Positions 7,624 through 15,256 of a stretch of DNA of 32,479 nucleotides are shown here, one piece after another. A program made the translations under genes and the position numbers. The notes under the pieces were generated by a model, which saw only the letters and a program-made list of their open reading frames with translations, searched no databases and was not told the origin of the DNA. The stretch spans positions 1 through 32,479 of the forward strand of contig QHPY01000175.1 of the NCBI GenBank assembly GCA_003219215.1. Direction: 5' to 3'. Position 1 is the first letter of the stretch; each line of letters starts with the position of its first letter. The stretch comes from Verrucomicrobiota bacterium. GTDB lineage: Bacteria > Verrucomicrobiota > Verrucomicrobiia > Chthoniobacterales > UBA10450.

Positions 7624-7944
7624 TTACTGCGCGGCGAGCGCCGAACCGACGTCTGGGAAGATTTGGAAGACCTGGTCGAGGCGGGCGATCTCGAGAATAT
7701 GTTGGACGCTTTCCTGAACGCCGGCGAGCGCGAATTGGCCGCCGTATTCCTGAACCTTTTGCATGCCTTCAATGAGGACCGCGAGACCGGAACTGTCGAA
7801 GTAAGGGACTTTGGTAAGATCGACAACCACGACTTTCGGCTTCTTGGCAATCATCGTACGCAACGATTCCGCGACCTCCGGCGAAACGTGGAGGTCGATC
7901 TCGCCTTCAAGCGGCAAAACATTTGGTTGTTCTTTTGGTGGCAT
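7624..7944 (-). CDS. STAS-domain protein (anti-anti-sigma factor-like)
   Basis: 106 residues from the ATG at 7942-7944: MPPKEQPNVLPLEGEIDLHVSPEV, then VVVVDLTKVPYFDSSGLAVLIEG. The 'L.G.iDl' strand and the 'D(L)..V...DSSGL..L' loop are the core of SpoIIAA/RsbV-type STAS domains. The Ser of DSSG is the usual phosphorylation site in the partner-switching cycle with an RsbW/SpoIIAB-type kinase. The family releases sigma factors or controls other partners; no kinase or phosphatase is seen nearby. A longer version starting at a TTG (8004) would overlap the phosphatase gene and adds residues without family support. It lies 53 bases downstream of the HAD gene on the same strand. Confidence 0.85.
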   Translation of the reverse strand: MPPKEQPNVLPLEGEIDLHVSPEVAESLRTMIAKKPKVVVVDLTKVPYFDSSGLAVLIEGMQKVQEYGGQFALAGVQESVQHILEIARLDQVFQIFPDVGSALAAQ

Positions 7945-7997
7945 AGGACGGGAAACTGGCGCCGTCTTTCTCAATTCTCTCAAGCATCGCTGGTCGA

Positions 7998-8681
7998 TCA
8001 CCAACCGAGCGTATCAATTAGACGGTCAACATCGGAAAGATCATCGATCAAAATATCAGGATGATGTTCCGCGAGTTTTTCGCGACTCCACGTGCCGGTC
8101 GCGACCGCGATGGTGCGGGCGCGGAGCGCTTTTCCACAGGCGATATCTCGTGGCGTATCGCCGATGACGTCGATCTCGTCCGCAGAAAATTCGCGCCCAT
8201 GCTTTTCTTTCGCGCGCGCGCGGGCAAATGCTCCGAGTTCGTTCCGATCGTGGTGATCGTCGGCGAAGGCGCCGAATTCAAAAAAATGCCAGACACCGTA
8301 ATGACTGAGTTTGAGTTGTGCGCCGCGCGAAACATTGCCGGTGAGCAGGCCGAGCACGAGACGTTTTCGCGTTTTCAATCGTTCGAGCAACTCGAGCACG
8401 CCGGGAAGAAGTTTTCCTTCGCGGCGGGGTAATTCGAGCGAAAGGAAATGGACGTAGCTGTCGAGAAACGCGGCGACGTTTTCGGCGGTCGTCGGGATTT
8501 TGTGTTTCTTTAGGATACTGATCACGATTCCGGAATCGGTCATTCCAGCGATTTCGATATCGTGTAGATCATCTTTGATTCCGAAGCGCTCCGTCAACGC
8601 GAGCTTAAGCGCCTCGACACCCGCGCCACCGGAATGAATCAGGGTGCCGTCGATATCGAAAAGCAACAAGCGCTTCTGCAT
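7998..8681 (-). CDS. HAD-superfamily hydrolase, phosphoglycolate phosphatase-like
   Basis: 227 residues. The N-terminus LLLFDIDGTLIHSGG holds HAD motif I (DxDGT: nucleophile Asp and acid Asp). LGLLTGN is motif II (Thr), an Arg/Lys-rich segment follows, and DVIGDTPRDIACG is motif IV. The helical cap between motifs I and II (about residues 17-85) makes it a subfamily IA enzyme like phosphoglycolate phosphatase or pyrophosphatase PpaX. It removes phosphate from a small organic phosphate in the cytosol; the substrate is not fixed by sequence. It is complete. It is likely co-transcribed with the downstream STAS gene. Immediately upstream is a short dispersed repeat that replaces any recognisable ribosome site beyond a few bases. 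Confidence 0.87.
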   Translation of the reverse strand: MQKRLLLFDIDGTLIHSGGAGVEALKLALTERFGIKDDLHDIEIAGMTDSGIVISILKKHKIPTTAENVAAFLDSYVHFLSLELPRREGKLLPGVLELLERLKTRKRLVLGLLTGNVSRGAQLKLSHYGVWHFFEFGAFADDHHDRNELGAFARARAKEKHGREFSADEIDVIGDTPRDIACGKALRARTIAVATGTWSREKLAEHHPDILIDDLSDVDRLIDTLGW

Positions 8682-8712
8682 TCATCCACAGATTACGCAG
8701 ATTTTCGCAGAT
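8682..8712. repeat. 'CCACAGATTACGCAGATTTTCGCAGAT' type dispersed repeat
   Basis: The 43-base spacer between the FHA gene and the HAD gene is filled by three imperfect units of (C)RCAGATT. I recall this as part of a widespread intergenic repeat (CACAGATTACACAGATT-like). Only one copy is seen in this window. Confidence 0.55.
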
Positions 8713-8724
8713 GGTAGGGACAAA

Positions 8725-9225
8725 TCAGGGCGCGCGCATCAGCAGAACCGCAAGCATGCTGGCCAGAAACGTGAGGAGCGCGATTGCGGCCATACCTAGA
8801 ACGACAAGGCGCAACGGATCGCGAGATGTCGATCTTTGCCGAAATGGTGACGCGTTTCCGAAACCCGACGGCGCCGCGCTCGATTCGGCTGGTTTGGCTT
8901 CGATGATTTCCCGTTGCGGCAACGGTTGCGAGCCGCGCACGTCGGGCTCGAATCGCGCTTCGATTGCGCCGAACCGGATCCGGTCTTCGAAACGCAAAGC
9001 CGTTTCGGTGATGGGAACGCCGTTGACTTTGGTGCCATTGGTCGAATCGAGGTCTTTGAGGCGATAAGTTTCACCGCTCAGCTCCAATTGCGCGTGCCGA
9101 TTCGAGACCGACGGATCATCGATCACGATCATGTTGTCCGGGGCGCGGCCGATTGTGATCGATCGCTCGGCAAATTCGTAAGCAACTTTGCCCTGCGCTT
9201 CGGTGGTGAGAATCAGTTTCGGCAT
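8725..9225 (-). CDS. FHA-domain protein with C-terminal membrane anchor
   Basis: 166 residues. An N-terminal FHA domain (about 20-95) shows ITIGRAPDN, VSNRHAQLEL and STNGTKVNGVPI, including the Arg, Ser-x-x-His and Asn-Gly residues that bind phosphothreonine. A Pro/Ala/Ser-rich linker follows (about 98-130). It ends with one hydrophobic helix (LRLVVLGMAAIALLTFLASMLAVLLM) and a three-residue tail, so it is a tail-anchored protein with the FHA domain in the cytosol. FHA proteins recruit Ser/Thr-kinase-phosphorylated partners; no such kinase is in the window. The linker contains one AAGATCGACA motif read as R-S-T. It is upstream of the HAD-STAS pair on the same strand, separated by a repeat. Confidence 0.85.
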   Translation of the reverse strand: MPKLILTTEAQGKVAYEFAERSITIGRAPDNMIVIDDPSVSNRHAQLELSGETYRLKDLDSTNGTKVNGVPITETALRFEDRIRFGAIEARFEPDVRGSQPLPQREIIEAKPAESSAAPSGFGNASPFRQRSTSRDPLRLVVLGMAAIALLTFLASMLAVLLMRAP

Positions 9226-9232
9226 GAGCTCA

Positions 9233-9319
9233 GTATCTTCCTCTTAATCTGTTGACTAGATAGATACAAGACGAAGGAAAGATTAAGATTGAGAGGAAGA
9301 GGAAGAAACAGATTAAGCG
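9233..9319. repeat. Imperfect inverted repeat of 'TCTTCCTCTTAATCTGTT' type upstream of lepA
   Basis: The left end (about 9233-9251) reads CTTCCTCTTAATCTGTTG; the right part reads GAGGAAGAGGAAGAAACAGATTAAG, its near reverse complement, around a purine-rich centre AAGGAAAGATTAAGATTGAG. It lies in the divergent space between the FHA and lepA genes. No open frame or other signal is evident in it. Confidence 0.6.
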
Positions 9320-9354
9320 ATCAGTTCGTCAGGTCGTTGACCGCTTCTGATCGC
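9317..9354 (+). promoter_or_regulatory. Nested hairpin in the lepA leader
   Basis: GCGATCAG (9317-9324) pairs with CTGATCGC (9347-9354), and inside the loop GGTC-GTT-GACC can form a second small stem. The structure ends 20 bases before the lepA ATG. No clear Shine-Dalgarno sequence is seen between the hairpin and the start. Its role is unknown; the pairing is a direct observation, function an inference. Confidence 0.35.
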
Positions 9355-9374
9355 GCTCGCATAGTGCGGCTTTC

Positions 9375-11171
9375 ATGGCAATCGAATTGACGCGCAATTT
9401 CTGCATCATCGCGCACATCGATCACGGCAAAACAACTTTGTCGGATCGATTGCTGGAGACGACGGGCACGATCCACGAGCGCGAGAAACAGGATCAACTC
9501 CTCGATTCGATGGATCTGGAGCGCGAGCGCGGGATTACGATCAAAGCCCATCCGGTGACGATGAATTACCGCGCGAAATCTGGCGAAATGTACCGCTTGA
9601 ATCTGCTCGACACGCCGGGACACGTCGATTTTGCGTATGAAGTTTCGCGGAGCCTGGCAGCGTGTGAAGGCGCGCTGTTGATTGTCGATGCTGCGCAAGG
9701 CGTGGAAGCGCAAACCGTGGCGAATGTGCATCTCGCGCACAAACAAGGCCTCACCATTGTGCCGGTGATCAACAAGATCGATCTGCCAAACGCTGACGTT
9801 GCGTCAGTACATCGACAGTTGGAAGAAATTCTCGCGATCCCATCGGAAGAAGCGATCCACGCGAGCGCGAAAATGGGAACCGGGATTGACGAAATATTGG
9901 AAGCGATCGTGCACCGGATTCCGGCGCCGGCGAAACCGAAAGACGCAACGTTACGCGCCCTGGTGTTCGATTCGGTGTTTGATGTTTATCGCGGCGTGGT
10001 CGGTTACGTGCGGGTCGTTTCGGGAACGATGGAAGCGAATCACGCGATCAAACTGATGAGCAACGACTCGCGCTACGAGATCAAGGAAGTGGGCGTGTTT
10101 ACGCCGAAAATGTTGGTGCAGCCCGGGCTGAGTGCGGGCGACGTCGGTTATTTCATCGCCAACATCAAGAGCACCGCCGACATGAAGATCGGCGACACGA
10201 TCACGGATCAACGCAATCCCGCGCGCGAACCGTTGTCCGGGTTTCAGGAAATTCATCCGATGGTCTTCAGCGGGATTTATCCGATCAACACCGGTGATTT
10301 CGAACATTTGAAAACAGCAATCGGGAAACTGCGCTTGAACGATTCAGCGTTCATTTACACGCCGGAGAGCTCGGTCGCGCTCGGATTTGGTTTTCGCTGC
10401 GGATTTCTCGGGCTGCTCCACATGGAAATCATCCAGGAGCGATTGCGCCGCGAATACAACATGGACATTATCGCGACGAGCCCGAGCGTCGTTTACGAAG
10501 TGGAGACGACGCGCGGCGAGACGCTGCTGATCGACAATCCCGCGCATCTGCCGGATCCGAGCCAGATCAAAGAAATTCGCGAGCCGATCGTGAAAGCCTA
10601 CGTCCTTTGCCCGAACGAAAACATCGGCGATCTGTTGCAGTTGATTTTGGAAAAACGCGGACAAATGGACCATACCGAGACGCTCGACTCGCGGCGGGTG
10701 ATGTTGCATTGCGAGCTGCCGTTGAACGAGATCCTGGTCGATTTTAACGACAAGATTAAATCAATCACCCGCGGTTACGGTTCGATGGATTATGAGCACG
10801 CGGGTTATCGCGCGGCGAAATTGGTGAAGCTCGATCTGCTGGTGAATGGTGAGCCGGTCGACGCGTTCTCGACGATTGTGCACAAAGACCGCGCGGAGGG
10901 CAGGGGACGTCAACTGGCGTCGAAGTTGAAGGAAGTGATTCCACGGCAGCTTTATCAGGTGGCGATCCAGGCAGCGATCGGTGGAAAAATTATTGCGCGC
11001 GAGAGCGTTTCGGCCTTGCGAAAAAACGTGACCGCGAAATGCTACGGCGGCGACATCACCCGGAAACGCAAACTCCTGGAGAAACAGAAAGAAGGAAAAA
11101 AACGAATGAAGAGCATCGGCAAGATCAACATTCCGCAGGAAGCTTTCATTCAGGTGCTCAAAGCGCAGTAA
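9375..11171 (+). CDS. lepA: Elongation factor 4 (LepA) GTPase
   Basis: 598 residues, the usual length for EF4. Near the N-terminus are the G1 P-loop AHIDHGKTT, the G2 region RERGITIKA, G3 DTPGHVDF and G4 NKIDLP. The domains following the GTPase are EF-G-like II, III and V, then the EF4-specific C-terminal domain ending in GGDITRKRKLLEKQKEGKKRMKSIG. LepA binds ribosomes and acts on translocation or ribosome assembly under stress; it is cytosolic and membrane-associated in part. The ATG at 9375 gives the standard N-terminus MAIELTRNFCIIAHIDHGKT minus a short leader. It is followed, after a 117-base repeat-filled spacer, by signal peptidase I, the classical lepA-lepB neighbourhood. No copy of the AAGATCGACA motif lies in this gene. 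Confidence 0.97.
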   Translation: MAIELTRNFCIIAHIDHGKTTLSDRLLETTGTIHEREKQDQLLDSMDLERERGITIKAHPVTMNYRAKSGEMYRLNLLDTPGHVDFAYEVSRSLAACEGALLIVDAAQGVEAQTVANVHLAHKQGLTIVPVINKIDLPNADVASVHRQLEEILAIPSEEAIHASAKMGTGIDEILEAIVHRIPAPAKPKDATLRALVFDSVFDVYRGVVGYVRVVSGTMEANHAIKLMSNDSRYEIKEVGVFTPKMLVQPGLSAGDVGYFIANIKSTADMKIGDTITDQRNPAREPLSGFQEIHPMVFSGIYPINTGDFEHLKTAIGKLRLNDSAFIYTPESSVALGFGFRCGFLGLLHMEIIQERLRREYNMDIIATSPSVVYEVETTRGETLLIDNPAHLPDPSQIKEIREPIVKAYVLCPNENIGDLLQLILEKRGQMDHTETLDSRRVMLHCELPLNEILVDFNDKIKSITRGYGSMDYEHAGYRAAKLVKLDLLVNGEPVDAFSTIVHKDRAEGRGRQLASKLKEVIPRQLYQVAIQAAIGGKIIARESVSALRKNVTAKCYGGDITRKRKLLEKQKEGKKRMKSIGKINIPQEAFIQVLKAQ

Positions 11172-11180
11172 CCGTGCTTT

Positions 11181-11284
11181 GAAATGACGAAATCCGAATG
11201 ACCAATGAAATCCGAAATGACTAATTCTGAATCATTCGAGCTTGGTTATTGTTTCGTCATTCGACATTGGCGCTTCGTCATTTA
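11181..11284. repeat. 'GAAATGACGAAATCCGAATGACC' type repeat with inverted arms, between lepA and lepB
   Basis: Direct units (GAAATGAC, CGAATGAC, GAAATGAC) lie in 11181-11221 and inverted units (GTCATTCG, GTCATTT) in about 11256-11284, enclosing ATTCTGAATCATTCGAGCTTGG. This is the pattern of a widespread intergenic repeat that I recall from Verrucomicrobia and Planctomycetes. It fills the whole lepA-lepB spacer and leaves almost no room for a lepB ribosome site. Confidence 0.65.
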
Positions 11285-11288
11285 GCTC

Positions 11289-12368
11289 ATGTTCGCGTCG
11301 CGCTACGTTAAACACAGCAAACTGTTGTTGCGCCATGCCCAGAAATATTTGCGCTACAAACGCGATATTCTGGACACGGAAACGTATGATTTGATTGGCG
11401 CGGATATCCGCCGGCTGCATGCCGCATTGCGCCAGCGCGATCGCAAACAAATCGAAAGCCGCGCCGAAGAACTGGACGCGAAACTGCATCAGCTCACGCC
11501 GGTGACGTGGGAGTCGCACTGGCGGGAAAATTGTGAAGTAATTCTGGTCGCGATCGTCGTTGCGGTCGGTATTCGTTCCTATTTCTTGCAGCCTTTCAAA
11601 ATTCCGACCGGTTCGATGCAACCGACCCTCAACGGCATTATCGGGCGGCCGATGACGTCGGAGCCGCCAAATATTCTCCAGCAAGTCGCCGAGTTCATCG
11701 TTCGCGGGCGCAACTACATCAACGTGGTTTCCCGGGTAGACGACGAGGTCCTGCAAGTTCAACGTCAGAAGTTTTTCTTTTTCTTCACCTGGTCGCGGAT
11801 CATCTGTCGGCACGAAAAATACCGGGTTTATTGTCCACCTGAGCAATTGGGAGCCGACTTTAGGGTATCACCGGGAATCCGCTATCGACGCGGCCAAGTC
11901 ATCGCCCGCGGTACGGTCGATACGGGTGACCAGGTCTTCGTGGACAAATTTAGTTACAACTTCGTCAAGCCCCATCGCGGCGATGTATTCGTTTTTCGTA
12001 CCAAAAATATTCCCGACATTGGCGATCAGACTCAGTTCTACATAAAACGTTTGGCTGGTTTGCCTGGGGACACGCTGCGGATCGAGCCGCCGAAGTTGTT
12101 CGTCGATGGAAAGGTCGTGGAAGGCTTTGGTTTCGAGAGAGTGATGGAGGGGCGAGACGGATATCGGGGTTATGGTCCGGGGCATTTGGCCATGTCCGAT
12201 CCGACGAAAACGTTTCAAGTTCCCGGTCACAGCTATTTTGCGATGGGCGACAACAGCTACAACAGTTTTGACAGCCGCTGGTGGGGGCCGGTGCCGGAAA
12301 GGAATTTGGTCGGACGCGGATTGTTTGTTTACTGGCCGTTCATTCCGCACTGGGGATTGATTCGTTAG
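11289..12368 (+). CDS. lepB: Signal peptidase I with a long insert between catalytic boxes
   Basis: 359 residues, S26A family. A cytosolic N-terminal helix-rich region (1-80) precedes one membrane span (about 83-99, VILVAIVVAVGIRSYFL). Box B PTGSMQPTL carries the nucleophile Ser109; YIKRLAGLPGD carries the general-base Lys253; box E FAMGDNSYNSFDSRWWG is near the end. It cleaves signal peptides from exported proteins at the outer face of the inner membrane. In E. coli LepB Ser and Lys are about 55 residues apart; here about 144, so an insert of roughly 90 residues (about 117-205, containing IICRHEKYRVYCPP) lies between them. It is followed after 8 bases by a polytopic membrane protein gene, suggesting one transcript. 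Confidence 0.93.
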   Translation: MFASRYVKHSKLLLRHAQKYLRYKRDILDTETYDLIGADIRRLHAALRQRDRKQIESRAEELDAKLHQLTPVTWESHWRENCEVILVAIVVAVGIRSYFLQPFKIPTGSMQPTLNGIIGRPMTSEPPNILQQVAEFIVRGRNYINVVSRVDDEVLQVQRQKFFFFFTWSRIICRHEKYRVYCPPEQLGADFRVSPGIRYRRGQVIARGTVDTGDQVFVDKFSYNFVKPHRGDVFVFRTKNIPDIGDQTQFYIKRLAGLPGDTLRIEPPKLFVDGKVVEGFGFERVMEGRDGYRGYGPGHLAMSDPTKTFQVPGHSYFAMGDNSYNSFDSRWWGPVPERNLVGRGLFVYWPFIPHWGLIR

Positions 12369-12376
12369 GCCAAAAG

Positions 12377-13555
12377 ATGTTCACGGGTTTGTCCCGCGTT
12401 TACCCACTGATCGGGTTGTTAAGCGGCTACGTCATCGTGCTGCTCTTTAATCCGGTCCGAGTGCCGCTGCGCGATGGGTTTCGTTGTCTGCTCCGCTACA
12501 AACGGGTCTGGCTCACATTTGTTCTGCTCGGATTTGCTTATTTTGTATTTCAATTTTCCACGTTCACACCGATTCAGAGCACGGCCGATTTCGATCTAAC
12601 CCAGATAACTTCGCTGGCAACCTGGCATTGGCCGACATTCATGGAGGTGTGGCAGGAAGCGCCGATTCCGGCGCTCGAAGGCGTCGCTGGGATTTTCGAC
12701 AGTGCCACTACGACTTACCCGTTATCGGCAATCGCGGCTGTGCTGATGTTGATCAACTGGCGGGGTTTGCACGGCGCGCTCGTTCGCGCGTTGCATAAGC
12801 GATTTCGCTTTTGGGGTTACCTTCTCTATTTGATCTTGCTGCTCAGCGCGGTGGCGGCGCTGCTCAAACCGATTGTTTACTGGGCGCTGCCGCTATGGGG
12901 CGGATTGCTTCCCGCGCAAGGCGTCTTGCAAATTTCCGCCAGCGTCGATGCGGTCGCGTTTATTTTTGAATATCTTTTCGGCGTTTACATTCAGATTTAT
13001 TTGATCGCGGTCTGCTTCGCCTGGATTCGCGGCTTAAGTTTCGAGGAAGGCGAACTCTTCCGCTTTGCCATGCGCCGTTTCAGTTACGTTTTGGAATGGG
13101 CCGGGATCGTGGTGTTTGTGAGCACGCTGATTGTGCGACTCCCGTTGTTGCTGGCTTACTTCATGAACATTCCCGACGTGCTTGATTATCTCCCGATCGA
13201 ACGAGTGGTGATGTGCGGATTGATCATCGCCTTCAGTTCGGTGCAAATCTCCCTCGCGCTTCACAACGAAACTTTGCGCGGCGCCATCCGCGCGCATCGC
13301 GAATTCATTCGAAATAATCTCAACCGCTTCGGCTGGTTTCTCCTGATTTGCGGGATCCACTTTTTCTTTTTGACGGTGGCGGATGCAATCGTGCGCGGAG
13401 CCATCGCCGACCGCCTGATCGCGATGATAATTTGGAAATCGATTTTTGTTTTCCTGCGCGGCCTTATCACCGGCTGGTTACTGGCGTCGTGGGTGTGTTT
13501 GTTCCGTCGGGGCGAAACTGGCCACGTCTATCACCAGGCGTGGATTGAATATTAA
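12377..13555 (+). CDS. Polytopic membrane protein of unknown function
   Basis: About 392 residues from the ATG at 12377, starting MFTGLSRVYPLIGLLSGYVIVLLF. An in-frame start at 12281 would lie inside lepB and is rejected. Roughly eight to nine hydrophobic spans are visible, among them PLIGLLSGYVIVLLF, VWLTFVLLGFAYFVFQF, LLYLILLLSAVAALL, FEYLFGVYIQIYLIAVCF, VVFVSTLIVRLPLLLAYF and FGWFLLICGIHFFFL. A periplasmic-type loop after the second span carries FTPIQSTADFDLTQITSLATWHW. I do not recognise a family; no transport or enzyme motif stands out. It follows lepB by 8 bases and precedes the squalene/phytoene synthase gene by 18 bases, so the three are likely one operon. Confidence 0.75.
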   Translation: MFTGLSRVYPLIGLLSGYVIVLLFNPVRVPLRDGFRCLLRYKRVWLTFVLLGFAYFVFQFSTFTPIQSTADFDLTQITSLATWHWPTFMEVWQEAPIPALEGVAGIFDSATTTYPLSAIAAVLMLINWRGLHGALVRALHKRFRFWGYLLYLILLLSAVAALLKPIVYWALPLWGGLLPAQGVLQISASVDAVAFIFEYLFGVYIQIYLIAVCFAWIRGLSFEEGELFRFAMRRFSYVLEWAGIVVFVSTLIVRLPLLLAYFMNIPDVLDYLPIERVVMCGLIIAFSSVQISLALHNETLRGAIRAHREFIRNNLNRFGWFLLICGIHFFFLTVADAIVRGAIADRLIAMIIWKSIFVFLRGLITGWLLASWVCLFRRGETGHVYHQAWIEY

Positions 13556-13573
13556 ACTGCACCGAGCAGGGCT

Positions 13574-14395
13574 GTGAACGCGGCTAAAATTACCCGGACC
13601 AGCAAATCGAATCTTGCGCTCGCCTTTATTTCACTTGGGCGCGAACGCCGTCGCGATATCACAACCTTCTACGCATTTTGCCGCGTGATCGACGACATTG
13701 CCGACGATGTCGATCTTAGGGTGGAGGAAAAAAGGCGCCGGTTGAGCCAGTGGCGCGAATGGGTGCGGACGCCGCGGCCTAACGAATCCTCGTTTGCGGA
13801 CGATGTCCGGCGTCTGATGAAGAAATACGCCCTCGCTCCCGAGATGCTGGAGGAAATCATCGGGGGCGTGGAGATGGACCTGAGCATCAAGCGTTACCAG
13901 ACCTTCGAGGAATTGCGGGTCTATTGCTATCGCGTGGCCAGCGCGGTCGGCCTGGTCAGCATCGAGATCTTTGGTTATCGCAACTCCGCTTGTAAGGAAT
14001 ATGCGATTCAGCTTGGCCTGGCTTTGCAGATGACAAATATCATCCGCGATGTCGGCAAAGATCTCCGCGCTGGTCGGATTTATTTGCCGCAGGAGGACTT
14101 GGCGCGCTTCGATTACTCCGAGAAGGCACTGCAAGATCGACAATACAACGACCGATTCGTCCGGCTGATGCAGTTCGAAGCCGGCCGTGCGCGTGAATTC
14201 TTCGCACGCGCGGCGAAGGCGTTGCCGGCGGAAGATCGCAAATCGATGGTAGCGGCGGAAATCATGGCGTCGATTTATCGGGGATTATTGCGGCGAATGG
14301 AGCTGGACAAATTTCGTGTCCTCGAAAAAGAATATCGTCTCAACAAATTGGAAAAGGCAGGGCGGATCGGCGCGCAACTACTCAAGTTTTTTTGA
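13574..14395 (+). CDS. Squalene/phytoene synthase family prenyltransferase (HpnD-like)
   Basis: 273 residues. The first Asp-rich motif is FCRVIDDIADDVD (about residues 34-46) and the second is MTNIIRDVGKD followed by AGRIYLPQEDL (about 155-175), the magnesium-diphosphate sites of head-to-head prenyl synthases. YRGLLRRME is the family's C-terminal helix motif. Such enzymes join two farnesyl or geranylgeranyl diphosphates to presqualene or phytoene, leading to hopanoids or carotenoids. No other hopanoid (hpnC, hpnE, shc) or carotenoid gene is in the window, so product is unresolved; HpnD-like is a guess. The start is GTG at 13574; no ATG fits the conserved N-terminus. It is probably cotranscribed with the preceding membrane protein gene. 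Confidence 0.85.
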   Translation: MNAAKITRTSKSNLALAFISLGRERRRDITTFYAFCRVIDDIADDVDLRVEEKRRRLSQWREWVRTPRPNESSFADDVRRLMKKYALAPEMLEEIIGGVEMDLSIKRYQTFEELRVYCYRVASAVGLVSIEIFGYRNSACKEYAIQLGLALQMTNIIRDVGKDLRAGRIYLPQEDLARFDYSEKALQDRQYNDRFVRLMQFEAGRAREFFARAAKALPAEDRKSMVAAEIMASIYRGLLRRMELDKFRVLEKEYRLNKLEKAGRIGAQLLKFF

Positions 14396-14448
14396 ATGAG
14401 AAGAAAGCGCCATCCGTCTGAGGCATCGGAATCGTAACTATATTGTAT

Positions 14449-14787
14449 ATGAAGACATATTCTCGATTAGTTGCAGCGTTGGTTGTGGGTTGCTTCGCTT
14501 TGGGACCGCTCGCCAATTCGTGGGCGCAGGACACCCGGAATGCGAAAGAGCCAAAAATCATCAGCAAAGAAGAAGCCGCCAAGAAATATCCGCCGCCGAA
14601 CGGCAAGTCTTACCCGTCGGGAAGTGACTTAGCTATTCTGAGCGGGGGTGCGACCGGTGGAAGTACTTGGGGATACATCAAAAGCCCGTATTCGGGCAAT
14701 GTTTACGACTGTCGCAAAGGCAAAGCCCGTGTGGGAGACCTGATTTTAGACGAGAGTGTAAACAAAGTTTTCGTGCGGCCGCGGTGA
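14449..14787 (+). CDS. Small exported protein with 'SPYSG' C-terminal motif
   Basis: 112 residues from the ATG at 14449; a TTG two codons earlier is less likely. A signal peptide runs to about residue 26 (LVAALVVGCFALGPLANSWA, cleavage after AWA-like SWA). The mature part is short and Lys/Pro-rich, then Gly/Ser-rich (LSGGATGGSTWG), ending in YIKSPYSGNVYDCRKG...GDLILDESVNKVFVRP. That tail resembles the tail of the next gene (SPYTGRIYNLRG...RDVDTGQLFRRP). The two small secreted proteins are probably paralogous in this region. I do not recognise a named family; a periplasmic or cell-surface place is inferred from the signal peptide. A T/A-rich stretch just before the start (TAACTATATTGTATATG) could include a promoter. 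Confidence 0.75.
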   Translation: MKTYSRLVAALVVGCFALGPLANSWAQDTRNAKEPKIISKEEAAKKYPPPNGKSYPSGSDLAILSGGATGGSTWGYIKSPYSGNVYDCRKGKARVGDLILDESVNKVFVRPR

Positions 14788-14838
14788 TCGAAACATAATC
14801 TCGATTGCGCGGTTTAATAGGCCGACAAAGAAATCATT

Positions 14839-15228
14839 ATGAACAAAAAGCCTTTCACAATTATTTGCGGCGTTTTGCTCGTAGCGTTCGGCTTGGATTC
14901 GTGCGATACGCCAACCGGCCAGGGGGCCGCAGCCGGTGCCGGCGCCGGCGCGCTTATCGGCGGGCTAGCCACCGGTCGAGTTCGCGGCGCTGCTATTGGC
15001 GCGGCCGCTGGAGCGGCCGCGGGAGCGTTGATCGGCCATGCGATCCAGGAAGACCGCGCGCGCGAATATGGTCCGCCACCGCCGGGAGGTTATCCGTTCG
15101 CGACACGTGCCGGTGGACCGGGAATGTATCGCAGTCCTTACACCGGACGCATTTATAATTTGCGCGGAGTTCCGCCGGGCGGATTGACCCGTGACGTTGA
15201 TACCGGTCAGTTATTCCGCAGACCCTGA
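14839..15228 (+). CDS. Glycine-zipper lipoprotein with 'SPYTG' C-terminal motif
   Basis: 129 residues. The N-terminus MNKKPFTIICGVLLVAFGLDSC gives a type II signal with lipid-modified Cys22 (lipobox GLDSC is atypical but plausible). Residues about 29-70 are a glycine zipper (GAAAGAGAGALIGGLATGRVRG, then AAIGAAAGAAAGALIGHAIQ), as in Rick_17kDa/OmpA-like outer-membrane lipoproteins. A Pro-Gly stretch follows. The last 31 residues, RSPYTGRIYNLRG ending DVDTGQLFRRP, match the tail of the gene just upstream. It is likely an outer-membrane-associated lipoprotein, function unknown. It lies 51 bases after its neighbour and is followed by a strong palindromic terminator. Confidence 0.8.
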   Translation: MNKKPFTIICGVLLVAFGLDSCDTPTGQGAAAGAGAGALIGGLATGRVRGAAIGAAAGAAAGALIGHAIQEDRAREYGPPPPGGYPFATRAGGPGMYRSPYTGRIYNLRGVPPGGLTRDVDTGQLFRRP

Positions 15229-15256
15229 TTTAGGATCGGTTTACTTTACTTTAGAG

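Noticed and set aside
11232-11846. Antisense gene opposite the start of lepB
   Set aside because: It runs through a repeat and against conserved LepB motifs; no family features.
12281-12376. Start of the polytopic membrane protein inside lepB
   Set aside because: Overlaps the conserved box E region of lepB out of frame; the ATG at 12377 gives a normal N-terminus.
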